A program made the position numbers and the translations under genes. DNA of 64,000 nt from Silurus meridionalis (Eukaryota; Chordata; Actinopteri; Siluriformes; Siluridae): assembly GCF_014805685.1 (NCBI RefSeq), contig NC_060887.1:33521963-33585962 (forward strand), written 5' to 3'. Of this stretch, positions 44,919-56,329 are shown piece after piece. The stretch's first letter is position 1; every line of letters starts with the position of its first letter. The notes beneath the pieces were generated by a model, which had not been told where the DNA came from, made no database searches, and was given only the letters and a program-made list of their open reading frames with translations.

Positions 44919-47340
44919 ATTGTAAGTACTGATGTGGTAGAGCTATAGCAGAGACTTCACTCAACTTCTGTAGATTGCTATCTATGAGTTGAATAGATTG
45001 ATGTTGTCAATAGCAGAATTGGCATGAAATTGTAATCTTTAGAAGTAGAACAGTTACAGTATATGCACTGGTGCTTTAGTTTGGTTCTTTTCTATAAGTT
45101 CTGCTCAGTCATTTGAGAATGTGAAAAAAGCAAGTGTAAAGATTTAAACACCACTAGCACCACTATCAGTACTGTAGGTAGCTGAACAGCATTGTGGGTA
45201 ATGTCGTTCTTGGACACTACTGAAAATCACATGTTTCTTCCAGTGTAGTTTTTTCCTATTAAACGACATTAGCTATTTCTCGGCAATGACACGACAGACA
45301 CCAAACAAATGACACTGTGATCTATCAATCTGCCACACTTGCCAGAAAGCACCAACCTTACTATTTCATACAACTACAACAGCTAAGCAAGAAGATTTTG
45401 TTATCACCACAAATAAAAATTGAGTTAGGCTGTAGTTACTACTCAAATATCAAACACTTCAATGCTACTGTTAGTAAAGGCCAGGATACTCTTCACCTGA
45501 TCTCTGTGTAGAAAGGCCTCACCTGGATTTCCTCACTAAATAAACACACTGCAGCAGGTTCAGGGTGGCTGTTGCTGAGTGTGTGAGATTGTCATCAGGC
45601 CATAGCAATTTCCTCTCAGCACTCCCACACTTTCCTTCTGAAATTACACACACTCACAGCTGATCCTCCCTCTGGACACTGGTGTTATAACCTCCAAGGT
45701 GCAAGCAAGTGAAGCTTTACATCATCATACTTGTAAATGATCCATTAATCAAAATGACAGCATTTTCTGGGCTGAAATATCAGGCTCTAGTGTCTCGCGT
45801 TCTACTGTTGCAGTGGTCACTTTAGACTGCAACAACATTAGTTACTTGACTTATGGGCTTGAAGCATTTTTGTCCATTATCTCAATCATGCAAAGACCCG
45901 AAGGTCTTGATTTGAGAAATTGAAGACAAAACCCTGATATTTCTCTTTTATCCATATGGCTTACAGTGCAAGCTGGTCCAAATGGCACAACTTCAAAGAA
46001 TTGAGGAACAGTGACAGGGAAAGTTTACATAACCTAATTTATGCAGCAGCCAGTGAATGGCAAAAGTTTGGTGTGCTTCCACAACAAAATATCATGCTTC
46101 AAATGTTGGTGAAGTCAAAGCACCCACTGGGAAAGCCAGAATTCTCGAAGCTTAAAACCTGACTGGAACATCATGTTGATGAAAGCTGCCACCTTTAGCC
46201 CGTGGAAGATTCTCTTCAAAATTTCTGACCCTTCACCAAAAGTTCCTGGTCACTTAAACTTTAAGATTTATGTCTAAGCATGGAAGAAGTCGAAAGATTA
46301 ACAGAGTTTCTCCAGAAGTCACACAGATGGCTTTCCCATCCCACCTTTCTCCCTCCTCGTCCTCTTTCTCTTTCCGTCTCTTTCTCAGAAACCTTGGGAC
46401 CACTCCAGCTCTGCTTATTTCATTTCTTGGGCAACCCATCACTCCGGAACCCCTCCATCGTCACAGCAACGGAGTACACACACTGGAATGGAAGTGACGG
46501 CGGCATGGGTCAACTCCCATTGGCTGAAGATGGAGAGATGCAGTGTGGGAGCCGGGAAGGGGCTAATGTCAAGCACAGCTGGCCGAGCTGGATAACCCGT
46601 TTCCTTCTCCGAACGTGTCAGCGGAACCCGAACTGAAAACAGGAAAGCGCTTCCCATTGCTCTCTCAGGACTTCAAATCCATGTGATCCTGAGATCACGT
46701 GCCGAAAAAACAAGCAAGCAAGGACTTGTAAACATAAACAAATGCCTCCCAAGCAGCTGCCCCAAGTCGCTCACACCTTCCAAACTATTTCCATGGGAGT
46801 AAGAATTTTGCTCATAATGTGGCACATATTTGAGTCACAGATTTGATGCTTGCATTTCTGTCTTATTCCACCACTTTGGCTGGATCTCAAAAGAGAGCAG
46901 CTGAAGGCAAAATCAGAACCAAGTCATCTGCAGCACTCTACTTACACAATCGCAAACATTTCTATTGGAAAATCTTGCTAAATAAACCATCACTTACTAT
47001 CATTGCTACTATCTTAATTAATGTTTACAGTAACAAAACAAAACAAAAATAATAGTTACAATAACATTTCAACTCAAAAATGGTTTAAATGATCCCTATG
47101 GGACATGCAGTCTAATTTTCATTCCCCCTGTCATTCATTTTCCTTCCGACAATTAGCTCAAGTGCTCGATACTTGAAAACGGAAGAAAATCATAGCCTTG
47201 TTTAATCTTGCCCAGTGTGTATACAGTAAGCAGAAAATTAGTGCTTGGAAAGACATAGCTATGATTGTTGCCGCAGTAGAGTGTATTAGCCCCTTGCTAA
47301 TCTACATGGAAATCGACCAACCACTTTACAAACTGATTAC
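44919..47340. other. Non-coding DNA with candidate conserved blocks
   Basis: No gene family recognised. Two parts stand out from the AT-rich background: 46400-46690 (GACGGCGGCATGGGTCAACT; CACAGCTGGCCGAGCTGGAT, CpG-containing) and 47110-47335 (GACAATTAGCTCAAGTGCTC; GCTAATCTACATGGAAATCG). Short frames at 45956-46162 and 46270-46640 have no recognisable domain. One could be a decayed coding fragment, but I see no splice context. Confidence 0.4.
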
Positions 47341-47342
47341 TG

Positions 47343-47386
<44 letters not shown>

Positions 47387-47392
47387 CAGAAA
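47341..47392. repeat. (TA)n array within a longer palindrome
   Basis: CTGTATTTTA (47340-47349), about 16 TA units, then TAAAATACAG. The flanks are inverse of each other, so the whole stretch is a self-complementary palindrome of about 50 bp. Confidence 0.9.
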
Positions 47393-47634
47393 AATGCGGC
47401 GGCAGGCTATTCCCAAAATGGCTGCTCTTAAAGGAGCCACAACATATTTCACCTGTTACACCGTGTAACAGACACTGTCTTTCGTTAAAGCCTGTGTAAT
47501 GTTCATTAGTTTCAGTGTAGACGCCTGCAGCTTATAGACAGGTGCAGCTTATTTATGTTAAAAATAAAAAACTTTGTCAAATTCAGTGGGTGCGGCTTAT
47601 ATATGGGTGCGCTTTATAGTCCGGAAATTACGGT
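47393..47634. mobile_element. Non-autonomous DNA element with GCGGCTTAT-type repeats
   Basis: GCAGCTTATAGACAGGTGCAGC, GTGGGTGCGGCTTATATATGGG and TGCGCTTTATAGTCCGGAAATTACGGT are diagnostic repeated phrases of a common fish non-autonomous DNA transposon. The terminus TCCGGAAATTACGGT lies at 47619-47633. The left boundary is uncertain and may be at the preceding TA palindrome. Confidence 0.6.
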
Positions 47635-49349
47635 GTATATATATATGTATATTTGATGCCTGACTACATTACATATTAGTAGAACACTAGTAGCTACAGT
47701 ATAACTGCAACATTTTACTGAAACTAAACAAAATTTCTGGAAAGGTCATGCTAACAATGAAAAGAATATGCAAAGAAAGATTTTTGCAACATTTTATCAC
47801 AGACTCTGCTGTTTTGAATTTCAAACACAATATTTTATGGCCAGTATTTGGCACCTATCTATTTTAATTGGCCAATAAAATAAAAGAAAAAAAAATCGTA
47901 AAAGTGCAAAAACAAGGCTCTAGGCATACAAAGATTTGCCCCGTACTTCTTCCAGGGTACTTATTAGAACGTGATTCCGGTTAAATGAACTGGAACCATC
48001 CAAACAGATGACTCATTCAGAAAAACTCCCTCTTTTGTAGCACTCAAAAGAGCAGAATTGCTTCTCACGGTGTCTAATAGAGAGACTCTGCCCTTGCTAC
48101 AGCTAAATACTTTCAACCTGAAGCCTAAACAAAATTCTGCCCAAACCACGTTAGAAGTAATCATGGTGCAAAAGTAGTAAAAATCACACGGCAGTTGCTG
48201 GCTGGATTCAAATAAACTTTTTCTTGTGGTGTGTCCTTTATAGTGGTCATTCTCATGATGCTGCTGTCCTGCCATGACCCAAGTCTGTGTTTGACATCAA
48301 GTCATTTGTGCAGAACAGACGGGAAGAAGAAATCTGACATAAAAAATATCTGGCAATTACTGACATCCGAAACAACCCAAATCCCCACGAGGAACTGAAT
48401 CACTCTACTCTGAGCTACCATAGTCACTGAACCTCTGAACAAACAGAGTTGTGTTTTTGGACATTGCACCTGTCGAGTTCATCATTGTGAAGTGTAGTCA
48501 AACAATGCTCATTCAGCTCATAAACATCTGGATGCAGTGAGAGTGCAAAAGTTAAGACAAGATATCATTTTATTGCATTGACACTTCTTACATAAATGCT
48601 GCATTCTTTAGTCTCCGGGTTGTGCAACAAGCTCAAATAAATGTGTTTTTTTTCCCTTCCTTCTCCAGGCCCAGAACTGCCAAAATTGTCAGACTAAAGC
48701 TGCATGCACGCTACAACATCTTTTAAAATCTCAGAAGTAATTTGTGAATGTACTGGTGTGCCAACTAAATGATCAGTCTCAGATGATGATGGCACATGCA
48801 CTACACAATCTTTTACCTGAAAAGATCCCACCAAATCCTGCTTATAGAAAATAACCATGAAAAAGATCAATAAAGTAACTGTCAATTATAAGTATGCAAA
48901 CTATACAAATAAGAAATTAATGAAAGGAATGCAGAAATATTGGTTGGAAAAATGGAGGCAGTAAAAATGATCTCTTTTGTAAAGAGAACTACAGGTATCA
49001 TGCAATAAAATGTAGCTACAATCCAAATGCCCTGGCAGTTGTTGTTTTTGTTTTAACCAACAATCCTTTGAGTATCACATGGCAAATCATTTCATATCAT
49101 TGCGCTATATACTGTCATGCTGAAACCAATTTTGCATCATTTGTATGACAGCAGATAAATTAGAAGTTTCATTCAGTGTTTTTATAAATGTATAGAAATA
49201 ATTTATAAATTAATAATTTATATTCTTATTTATGTTTTGCTAAACTTTGTGAAAATGTCTATTGTTTAAATTGCTATATAAATATACTTTATATCTATAC
49301 ATTTCTTTTTTCATCATATATTTTAATTTATAATGTAATAGATTTTAAT
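47635..49349. other. Non-coding DNA, nothing recognised
   Basis: AT-rich, no repeat family or coding stretch supported. Confidence 0.5.
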
Positions 49350-49590
49350 ATACAGTGGTACCTTGACCTACGAGTGCATTAATGTACGAGTTGTTCGAGG
49401 TACGAGCGGTCACTCGGTCGATTTTTTGCTTTGTTACGCGAGCAAAAAATTGAGGTACGAGCTCGAGACGCCGCTGCTAGATGGTGAAGCGAAGCCAGAA
49501 AGTGAATACTGTGACGATAATTAAGATAAGCAAAGAAGAAAAAGTAAAAATTAAAAGTTTAGGGATACGTAGTGTACAGGAGTGATAGTA
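49350..49590 (+). mobile_element. Possible pogo/Tigger-like transposon 5' end
   Basis: It begins ACAGTGGTACCTTGACCTAC, a CAGTGGTACCTTG-type terminus. It is followed by repeated GTACGAG words (49385, 49400, 49456). It then has a short frame from an ATG at 49480 (MVKRSQKVNTVTIIKISKEE), compatible with the start of a pogo-type transposase. It is cut short by an inverted SINE near 49600. Family assignment is tentative. Confidence 0.45.
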
Positions 49591-49599
49591 AAAAACAAG

Positions 49600-49733
49600 T
49601 TTTCCCTCCGCCTCTCGCCTCTACTTTTCACATGTAATCTACAGCACACTGAAATTCATTCTCTGCATATCCCAGCGATGATAAGAAGCTGGAGTCAGAG
49701 ATTATACGGCACTTCTTTAGGGCCCAAGAGTCC
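49600..49733 (-). mobile_element. tRNA-derived SINE (family 1), inverted, 5'-truncated
   Basis: TTTCACATGTAATCTACAGC-ACACTGAAATTC, GCATATCCCAGC, and GAAGCTGGAGTCAGAG match the reverse complement of the tail half of 3367-3616. The tRNA-like head is replaced by the CATC microsatellite. Confidence 0.75.
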
Positions 49734-49793
49734 TATCCATCCATCATCCATCCATCCATCCATCCATCCATCCATCCATCCATCCATCCATCA
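49734..49793. repeat. (CATC)n microsatellite
   Basis: About 14 units of CATC with one ATC interruption near 49744. Confidence 0.96.
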
Positions 49794-49799
49794 ATTTAA

Positions 49800-51639
49800 A
49801 ATATAATTCTTACTAATTATTTATTATAATATTTTAATTATATTCTAAATAAACAGGTCATTTAGTTGAATCACTAAACTCAATTTGCAGTAATTAATTT
49901 TCTGGATGCGTTTACATTTTTACAAAGAATAATCCTATTTTAAACGTTAACATTTTAAAGTTTTTACAGTGAAAACTAAATACAAAAGGTCAAAAAAAAA
50001 AGTTTTTTTTTTCATTTAATTTTAAATGATTTTAATTCACATAAGACAAAAATTGTTTAAGTATTTATGAATTTATTAAACATCCAACAAATATACATCA
50101 CTTGCACCTCATACATCACTTGCATAATGCTTCTTAATTATAGATTATTATGATTAATTTAATCTAGATATATAAAAATAAAAAAGATACATTTTCATTT
50201 TTTCTCTTTATTTGTAGTAAATAGTTGGGCTTCTACCTGGGAAAGTAAACAACCTGTAAACAATGATGGTGCTAATGAGGTGTACAGATGATTTGTAGTG
50301 TGTTGTTTTGTTTGTCTTTCCAGCTGCACTGTTTTTGAGAAAAGCAGCAAAATCGTATCAAATAGTTTGTGTGCACTCGTAATCTGCATATAGAAAACTG
50401 CTGTTATGCTTAGCTTATTCATAACTGACGGTTGTTTTGCCCAAAGCAATCTTCTCCTATTCATCCACTTATATTGAAAAACTTTACATTGTGAAATTGT
50501 ATCATAAAAATTAAAAATATTACTAAAAAACTGCAGTCGTATTATGTAAAATATGTTAATTACACAATCAGACAATTAGGAGATTTAACATTATAACAAT
50601 TCTCACAGTGTAGTTGTTCTTACATCTATAATGGTTGTAGTGTTGGTGTAACTAAAAGAAAAAAAATAACCACACAAACTACTGAATGCACAAAACACTA
50701 AACAATTTAAAACCCATGCAGTTTTTTCTCACGCTAAGGAACAAAGACGGTGTGTGAGCAGGAAAGTAGTGTTCTTTTGACACTTGAGGGTACAGGGATA
50801 GCTGACGTAAGCTTTCGGCCAAATTTTTATGTGGTACTTTCCTAGATCTGATGTCATCTCTACTAAATATAGTCCAGCATCTAACTTTAATGTTTAACTT
50901 GGGAGAGGGAAAAAACATTCAATCACTACAGAATATGTAGCTAACAAAAGGAAACGAGTTGTAAAAATAAATGGAGAGAGGCTTTAAAACAACAACAACA
51001 AAAAACAACAAAAAAAAAAAAAAGATTTGTAAATTAAATGGGATTGAGAAATAATTATGGTAGAAAATGAAAGCTTATATTACTAAGGTGATGCTTTTGT
51101 TTAAACTAAAGCATAAAATAAATGAAAGGTGCCTTCATGGTGTGGTTCGTTTTGGCAAGTATAAAAACAACTTGCTTGGACAAAATTCAACACTTCCTGG
51201 AAGATGTGAGTGTTTTCTTTGCACCATGTGCACCATAGTGCAGTTCTATTACATTAAGATTTTCCCAATTACAAAAATTGGCCAATAGATAAATGACTAA
51301 AAGTATGATTTCAACTTATAAAGTGTTCAACAGCATTCATTTTACTTTAATTCAGACTACACAAAAATCCCGAGGTGTGTCGTGTATCCTTTACCGTAGG
51401 GTATTTCCACAAATTCTGAGGGTATTTCCACATTAGACTTGGAGTTCAGTCAGATAGTGTAAATTTTGCCAAAATAGTGATGTAGAACTGAGCTTAAAGG
51501 TTTTAGGGACAGCCCAAGAGCTGAGGAACAGATTTTCCTTCTTTCCATTACTGAACATTAGATTTGGAAGCTTATCCATCAGGGAGTCTGTACATGTTAT
51601 AGATCAATAAAACAGGAAGAAGAGTGTGAGGTGATTTGA
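49800..51639. other. AT-rich non-coding DNA, nothing recognised
   Basis: No coding or repeat resemblance. It lies downstream of the sugct polyadenylation signal. An A-run lies at 51006-51023. Confidence 0.5.
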
Positions 51640-51881
51640 ATGTGAGAGCAGGTCACAGAGCCAGAACACATTCGGCTCGACACGCCAATTGGCAAGCCAG
51701 AGCCTCCGAGCCTCCTCATGCGTCATTCTGTTGTTACCATTACGTTTTGCGGTGTGCTTTCGGTTGGCTGGTTTCAGCCGATTAATTCTTAAAACATAAC
51801 CATAGAGTGTGGGAGGTGGAACAATATTTCTCCCTGAGTGTCTTGCCAGCGAGTATGTTTGTGCACGTTAGACCCAGTGTA

Positions 51882-51887
51882 TTTATT
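51882..51887 (-). terminator. sugct: Polyadenylation signal of sugct
   Basis: AATAAA on the minus strand, 65 bp downstream of the stop codon at 51953-51955. It is the first canonical signal after the stop. The 3' UTR would then end within a few tens of bases. Confidence 0.55.
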
Positions 51888-51952
51888 TGGTAAAGAGGAG
51901 GGTGTATGATTGTATTTGGGGAGTGGACTCTGCCATGCCTTGTTTGTTGGAG

Positions 51953-52116
51953 TTAGTAAACTGTATTTTGAGCGACGGTCCGTGAAGCCAGAAGCTGGTT
52001 GATGACATCATCGCTGTAGCCCAGGATGCCCTTCAGGACCTCAACTGTGTGCTGACCAATCACAGGAGGCGGAGCTGGTTTGTCAAACTCAAAACTGCTG
52101 AATCGGACAGCAGGAC
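51953..52116 (-). CDS. sugct: Last coding exon of sugct (succinyl-CoA:glutarate CoA-transferase)
   Basis: The enzyme moves CoA from succinyl-CoA to glutarate in mitochondria during lysine/tryptophan breakdown. It belongs to the CaiB/BaiF (family III) CoA-transferases. This exon encodes the final 53 residues and a TAA stop: PAVRFSSFEFDKPAPPPVIG, then QHTVEVLKGILGYSDDVINQ, then LLASRTVAQNTVY. PAVR-S-F, PPP--GQHT--(I/V)L and L-Y-D--I--L are the conserved C-terminal features of this family. The minus-strand acceptor TTTGTTTCTTGCAG ends at 52117. The exon starts in phase 1, since its first two bases complete a glycine codon. The frame has no Met and is short, so it would be missed by ORF scanning. 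The ortholog call is from recalled family features and not from a search. A paralogous CoA-transferase is the alternative. Confidence 0.85.
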
Positions 52117-52639
52117 CTGCAAGAAACAAATAACAGTAATCTTTTTTTGTTTGTTACTAAAATATACATTCAATTTAGACATAACTTTTGGGAAGAAGTT
52201 ATCAATGGTTGGGTAACGGAAATGGAGTGTAGATAGGTTTGAATTTAGTGGATTAGATCTGCAGTGCTGCTGCTGCTGATGAGTGAGTTCAAAGACTTGC
52301 GTAGAACTATGTGCGTAGAACACGCCGACACAGTGCCTAGGAAGTTTAGTCAGATTATACAGAGTTACATAGATGAAGACGCAATAGGCTGCAATGCTAG
52401 ATCAAACAAAACCAATCAACAGGTGGTGATGTTAATTCTAAAAAAAAAAAAAAACCTCTGTTCATCCTATCTTGGTAACAATATCTTTACTATTTTCAGA
52501 GTTATATTTATAATGAGATTTTTTTTTTAATTATTATTAGTTTTGAGTGTTTGAGCAGTCCTGCTGTTTTTAAGACAGGTTTAGTAGATTACTGTTTAAT
52601 GAAATATTTGAAAGTTATTCATTAAAATTAACAAAATTA

Positions 52640-53600
52640 AGCAATCCCTTAGGGTTTCTGCCACTCACTGAGACCTGGATATCCCCACAGAACACCACTA
52701 CACCAGCTGCTCTATCTTCTGCCTATGCTTTCTCTCACTCACCAAGAGGAACATGTAGAGATGGTGGTACAGGTTTACTGTTGTCACGGAGATGGTGTTT
52801 CACACCTCTCCCTTTGTCTCATCTAACCATCTCTTCTTTTGCATTCCATGCAGTTTCAGTTACCTCTACAATCAACCTCTTCATCATCATCAACTATTGC
52901 CCTCCTGGTCCCCCTGGAGACTTTCTTGAAGAGATGAAGACACTTCTTAGAACTTTCCCTCCTGACAGCACCCCTCTGGCAGTTCTTGGTGACGTCAACC
53001 TCCCATCTGACAAACTTCAGTCATATTATCTTCTGACTTTTCTGAATTCCTTCTCCTTGACATTTAACAGCTGCCCTCCCACACATAAGGGAGGAAATGT
53101 CCTTGACCTGGTTTTCACTTGCCCAACCCCAGCTACAGACATGACTGCTACCCCACTTCAAATTAGTGATCATCACTTGGTTTCCCTTACAAGCTCTCTC
53201 CCTATCCTACCTAAAAAAACATTTCCAACATCTCTCTTATCCGTTGTAACCTTCACTCCATCTCTCCCTCCTCTGTATCTTCCTGTACTCTTTCATCTCT
53301 TCCTGACCCTGACTCATTTTCTTCTCTATCCTTGGACTCTGTTACTGCAATTTTTCTCGTCCATTTTCTTAACCATGGACAAATTCTTCCCCTGTGTACT
53401 AAACCCAAAAGACTTCTTGTCCCGAGCCTGGATATCAGAAGTGCAAACTTAAATCAGTGGAGAGAAAGTGAAAAAATCTCAGGGTAAGAGGTAAGTATAC
53501 TTCAAGGCTCTTCTCTGTTCTGGCACCAAGGTGGTAGAATGAACTTCGCCTAGATGTCTAAACAGTGGAGACAGGTGAAGACCTACCACTTCCTGAAACA
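52640..53600 (+). pseudogene. L2-type LINE endonuclease joined to the element 3' end
   Basis: An open frame runs from 52640 to 53452 without an early Met. It carries LTETWISPQNTTTPAALSSA, then LPLSHLTISSFAFHAVSVTS, NYCPPGPPGDFLEEMKTLL, PLAVLGDVNLPSDKL (GDFN-type motif with F to V), THKGGNVLDLVFTCP, and PLQISDHHLVSLTSSLP (catalytic SDH). This is the LINE AP-endonuclease. At about 53495 it passes straight to YTSRLFSVLAPRWWNELRLD, the usual C-terminal end of L2 ORF2. The whole reverse transcriptase is missing. No target duplication was identified. It sits in the sugct intron. Confidence 0.85.
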
Positions 53601-53814
53601 CTAACACTTTTCCCAGTTTGCTTTGTCTTTTTTTTTTTTATCCTCTTAGCAGAGTTGTAGGCTGATGGTATCTTAAACAGGGTTGATGAAAATGGCTCCA
53701 TATTTTGTTATCAAAATACTTTAGTGTTTTGTATTTTTGAAGTTTTAAAATAGTGAAAAATACTTTGTGAGATGTCTACATGATGACATTATAAAAATGA
53801 GACCTCAGTAGTTT

Positions 53815-53880
53815 CAAGTTCATTTCTATAGCGCTTTTCACAGTGGACATTGTCTCAAGTTTGCCCAGACTTGAGATCAG
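53815..53880 (+). repeat. Interspersed repeat family X, 5' fragment
   Basis: AAGTTCATTTCTATAGCGCTTTTCACAG, GGACATTGTCTCAAG corresponds to the first 60 bp of 24480-24735. It is cut off at the edge of the Tc1 element. Confidence 0.6.
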
Positions 53881-53897
53881 AACAGAAAATTGATCTA

Positions 53898-55532
53898 CCG
53901 TTGTATGCAAAAGTTTAGGAACCCCTGACAATGTCCATGATTTTCATTTATAAATATTTGGGTGTTTGGATCAGCAATTTCATTTTGATCTATCAAATAA
54001 CTGAAGGAAGCAGTTATATTTTAGTAGTGAAATGAGGTTTATTGGATTAACAAAAAATGCGCAATATGCATTAAAACGAAATTATACAGGTGCATAAATT
54101 TGGGCACCCCAACAGAAAAATCACATCAATATTTAGTAGAGCCCCCTTTAGCAGAAATAACAGCCTTTAGATGCCTTCTATAGCCTGTAATGAGTGTCTG
54201 GATTCTGGATGAATGTATTTTGGACCATTTCTCCTTACAAAACATCTCCAGTTCAGTTAGGTTTGATGGTTGCTGAGCATGGACAGCCTGCCTTCAAATC
54301 ACCCCACATATCTTCAATGACATTCAGGTCTGGGGACTGGGATGGCCATTCCAGAACATTGTACTTGTTCCTCTGCATAAATACCCGAGTAGATTTTGAG
54401 CAGTGTTTTAGGTCATTGTCTTGTTCAAATATCCAGCCCCCGGTGTAACTTCAACTTTGTGACTGATTCCTCAACATTATTCTCAAGAATCTGCTGATAT
54501 TGAGTGGAATCCATGCGACCCTCAACTTTAACCAGATTCCCAGTACTGGCACACAGCCCCACATCATGATGGAACCCCAAATTTTACTGTGGGTAGCAAG
54601 TGTTTTTCTTGGACGGCTGTGTTCTTTTGCCACCATGCATAACGCCCCTTGTTATGACCAAATAACTCAATCTTTGTTTCATCAGTCCACAGCACCTTAT
54701 TCCAAAATAAAGCTGGCTTCTCCAAATGTGCGTTTGCATACCTCAAGCAACTTCGTTTGTGGCATGTGTGCAGAAAAGGCTTCTTTCCCATCACTCTCCC
54801 ATACAGCTTCTCCTTGTGCAAAGTGCGCTGAATTGTTGAACGATGCACAGTGACATCATCTGCAGCAAGTTGATGTTGTAGGTCTTTGGAGGTGGTCTGT
54901 GGGCTGTTTTTGACCGTTCTCCCCATCCTTCGCCTTAGCCTCTCCAATATTTTATGTGGCCTGCCACTTCTGGCATTAACAAGAACTGTGCCTTTGGTCT
55001 TTCATTTCCTCACTATGTTCCTCACAGTGGACACTGACAGCGTATATCTCTGCAATAATTTTTTGTAGCCCTCCCCGAAACCATAATGTTGAACAATCTT
55101 TGTTTTTTCAGGTCATTTGAGAGTTGTTTTCAGACCCCCATGTTGCCACTCTTCAAATGAGAGTCAAAGAGAACAAAAACTTGCAATTGGCCACCTCAAA
55201 TACCTTCTCATGTTGGGATGCACCTGTCTATAAAGTTCAAGGCTTGAGCTCACCAAACCAATTGTGTGTTCCAGTTAATCAGTGCTAAGTAGTTACAGGT
55301 ATTAAAATCAACAAAATGACAAGGGTGCCCAAATTTATGCACCTGTCTAATTTCGTTTTAATGCATATTGCGCATTTTCTGTTAATTCAATAAACCTCAT
55401 TTCACTACTGAAATATTAGTTTCCTTCAGTTATTTGATAAATCAAAATTAAATTGCTGATCTAAACACCCAAATATTTATAAATGAAAATCATGGACATT
55501 GTCAGGGGTTCCTAAACCTTTGAATACAACTG
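53898..55532 (-). mobile_element. Tc1-like DNA transposon, near full length, TA-flanked
   Basis: Long inverted repeats are present: the first ~210 bp (53898 to about 54110) and the last ~210 bp (about 55320-55532) match as reverse complements, with short indels. Shared phrases include AGGAACCCCTGACAATGTCC, AAATATTTGGGTGTTT and GCGCAATATGCATTAAAACG. The element is flanked by TA (53896-53897 and 55533-55534), the usual Tc1 target. At 1635 bp it is the usual size for a complete Tc1-family element. The internal transposase on the minus strand is broken. Confidence 0.92.
54200..55150 (-). pseudogene. Tc1-like transposase, decayed
   Basis: A 127-codon minus-strand frame (54947-54564) holds MERLRRRMGRTVKNSPQTTS (second helix-turn-helix region), VTVHRSTIQRTLHKEKLYGR, then RYANAHLEKPALFWNKVLWT-DETKIELFG with the first catalytic Asp. 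After frame changes, DSTQYQQIL (near 54510) is followed by a degraded second-Asp block. Then comes PSQSPDLNVIEDMWGDLKAG (54345-54285), which retains the third catalytic Glu. Multiple stops and shifts make it inactive. An intact protein would be about 340 residues. Confidence 0.88.
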
Positions 55533-55534
55533 TA

Positions 55535-56329
55535 TATGAAAGAAGGCGGTCGTGGTAAGAAACGTGCAAGCTGCCAGCTTTCATATTGATCATTTAATAG
55601 TTAAAATGCTAAAATGTTATTTTTAAACTTCCAAATAGGTGTCCAATGATCGATAAATAAATATTTGCTGAATATTGTAGTCTGAATTGAAGTAGCTGTT
55701 TAGCAGGATCATGATTTTTCATACCATTGCATGAATGACTGCCTGGCACATAATATATTATGTTTATGATTAACAATCAAATGATTATTTAGTTAAAACC
55801 TATTTGCTATGAATACAGGGGCCATCAGTCATCTTCTTATGAATGACTTGTTTGTTATCTGATGCAAAGTAGCCCTTCGTTACCAAACACCAAGTAACTA
55901 AATTAGGATCCAATTATGAGTCATTTACAAACTGTTAAACATTAAACTGTTGGCTACTTTAAAACTAACCTTCACCTGGGAGATCACAGGGATTAGGTAT
56001 GTGAATATTTGTTCTGTTAACTGGTTGTATATGTCAGATTTATTGCGTGACTCTGCCTTAGAAAAGCTGTTGCTATTAAACATTGTTTACTTAATTAACT
56101 GAGTGTGATAGTGAAGGAACAGATCAAACAGGTCAATTCAAAGAAGGTTTGCGAAGAAATTTCATGCTCCCTTGTAAAAGTATTTTTTTTTTTTTGTATT
56201 TTTAATATACAAAAATACAGTTGTTTTAATACATGGTGTAGCTGCTGTATTTTGAAGTTTATTTTGAAACACTTAAAGTTAAGGTATTTGGTATTTTATT
56301 TATTATATTGTGATCCAGTTCATCCCAAA
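55535..56329. other. Intronic AT-rich DNA, nothing recognised
   Basis: No repeat family or coding resemblance on either strand. A T-run lies at 56185-56197. Confidence 0.5.

Noticed and set aside
46270..46640. Overlapping 75-118 codon frames as a host exon
   Set aside because: Two competing frames with low-complexity Ser/Pro/Phe content and no supported acceptor/donor pair. A conserved non-coding block is an equally good reading.
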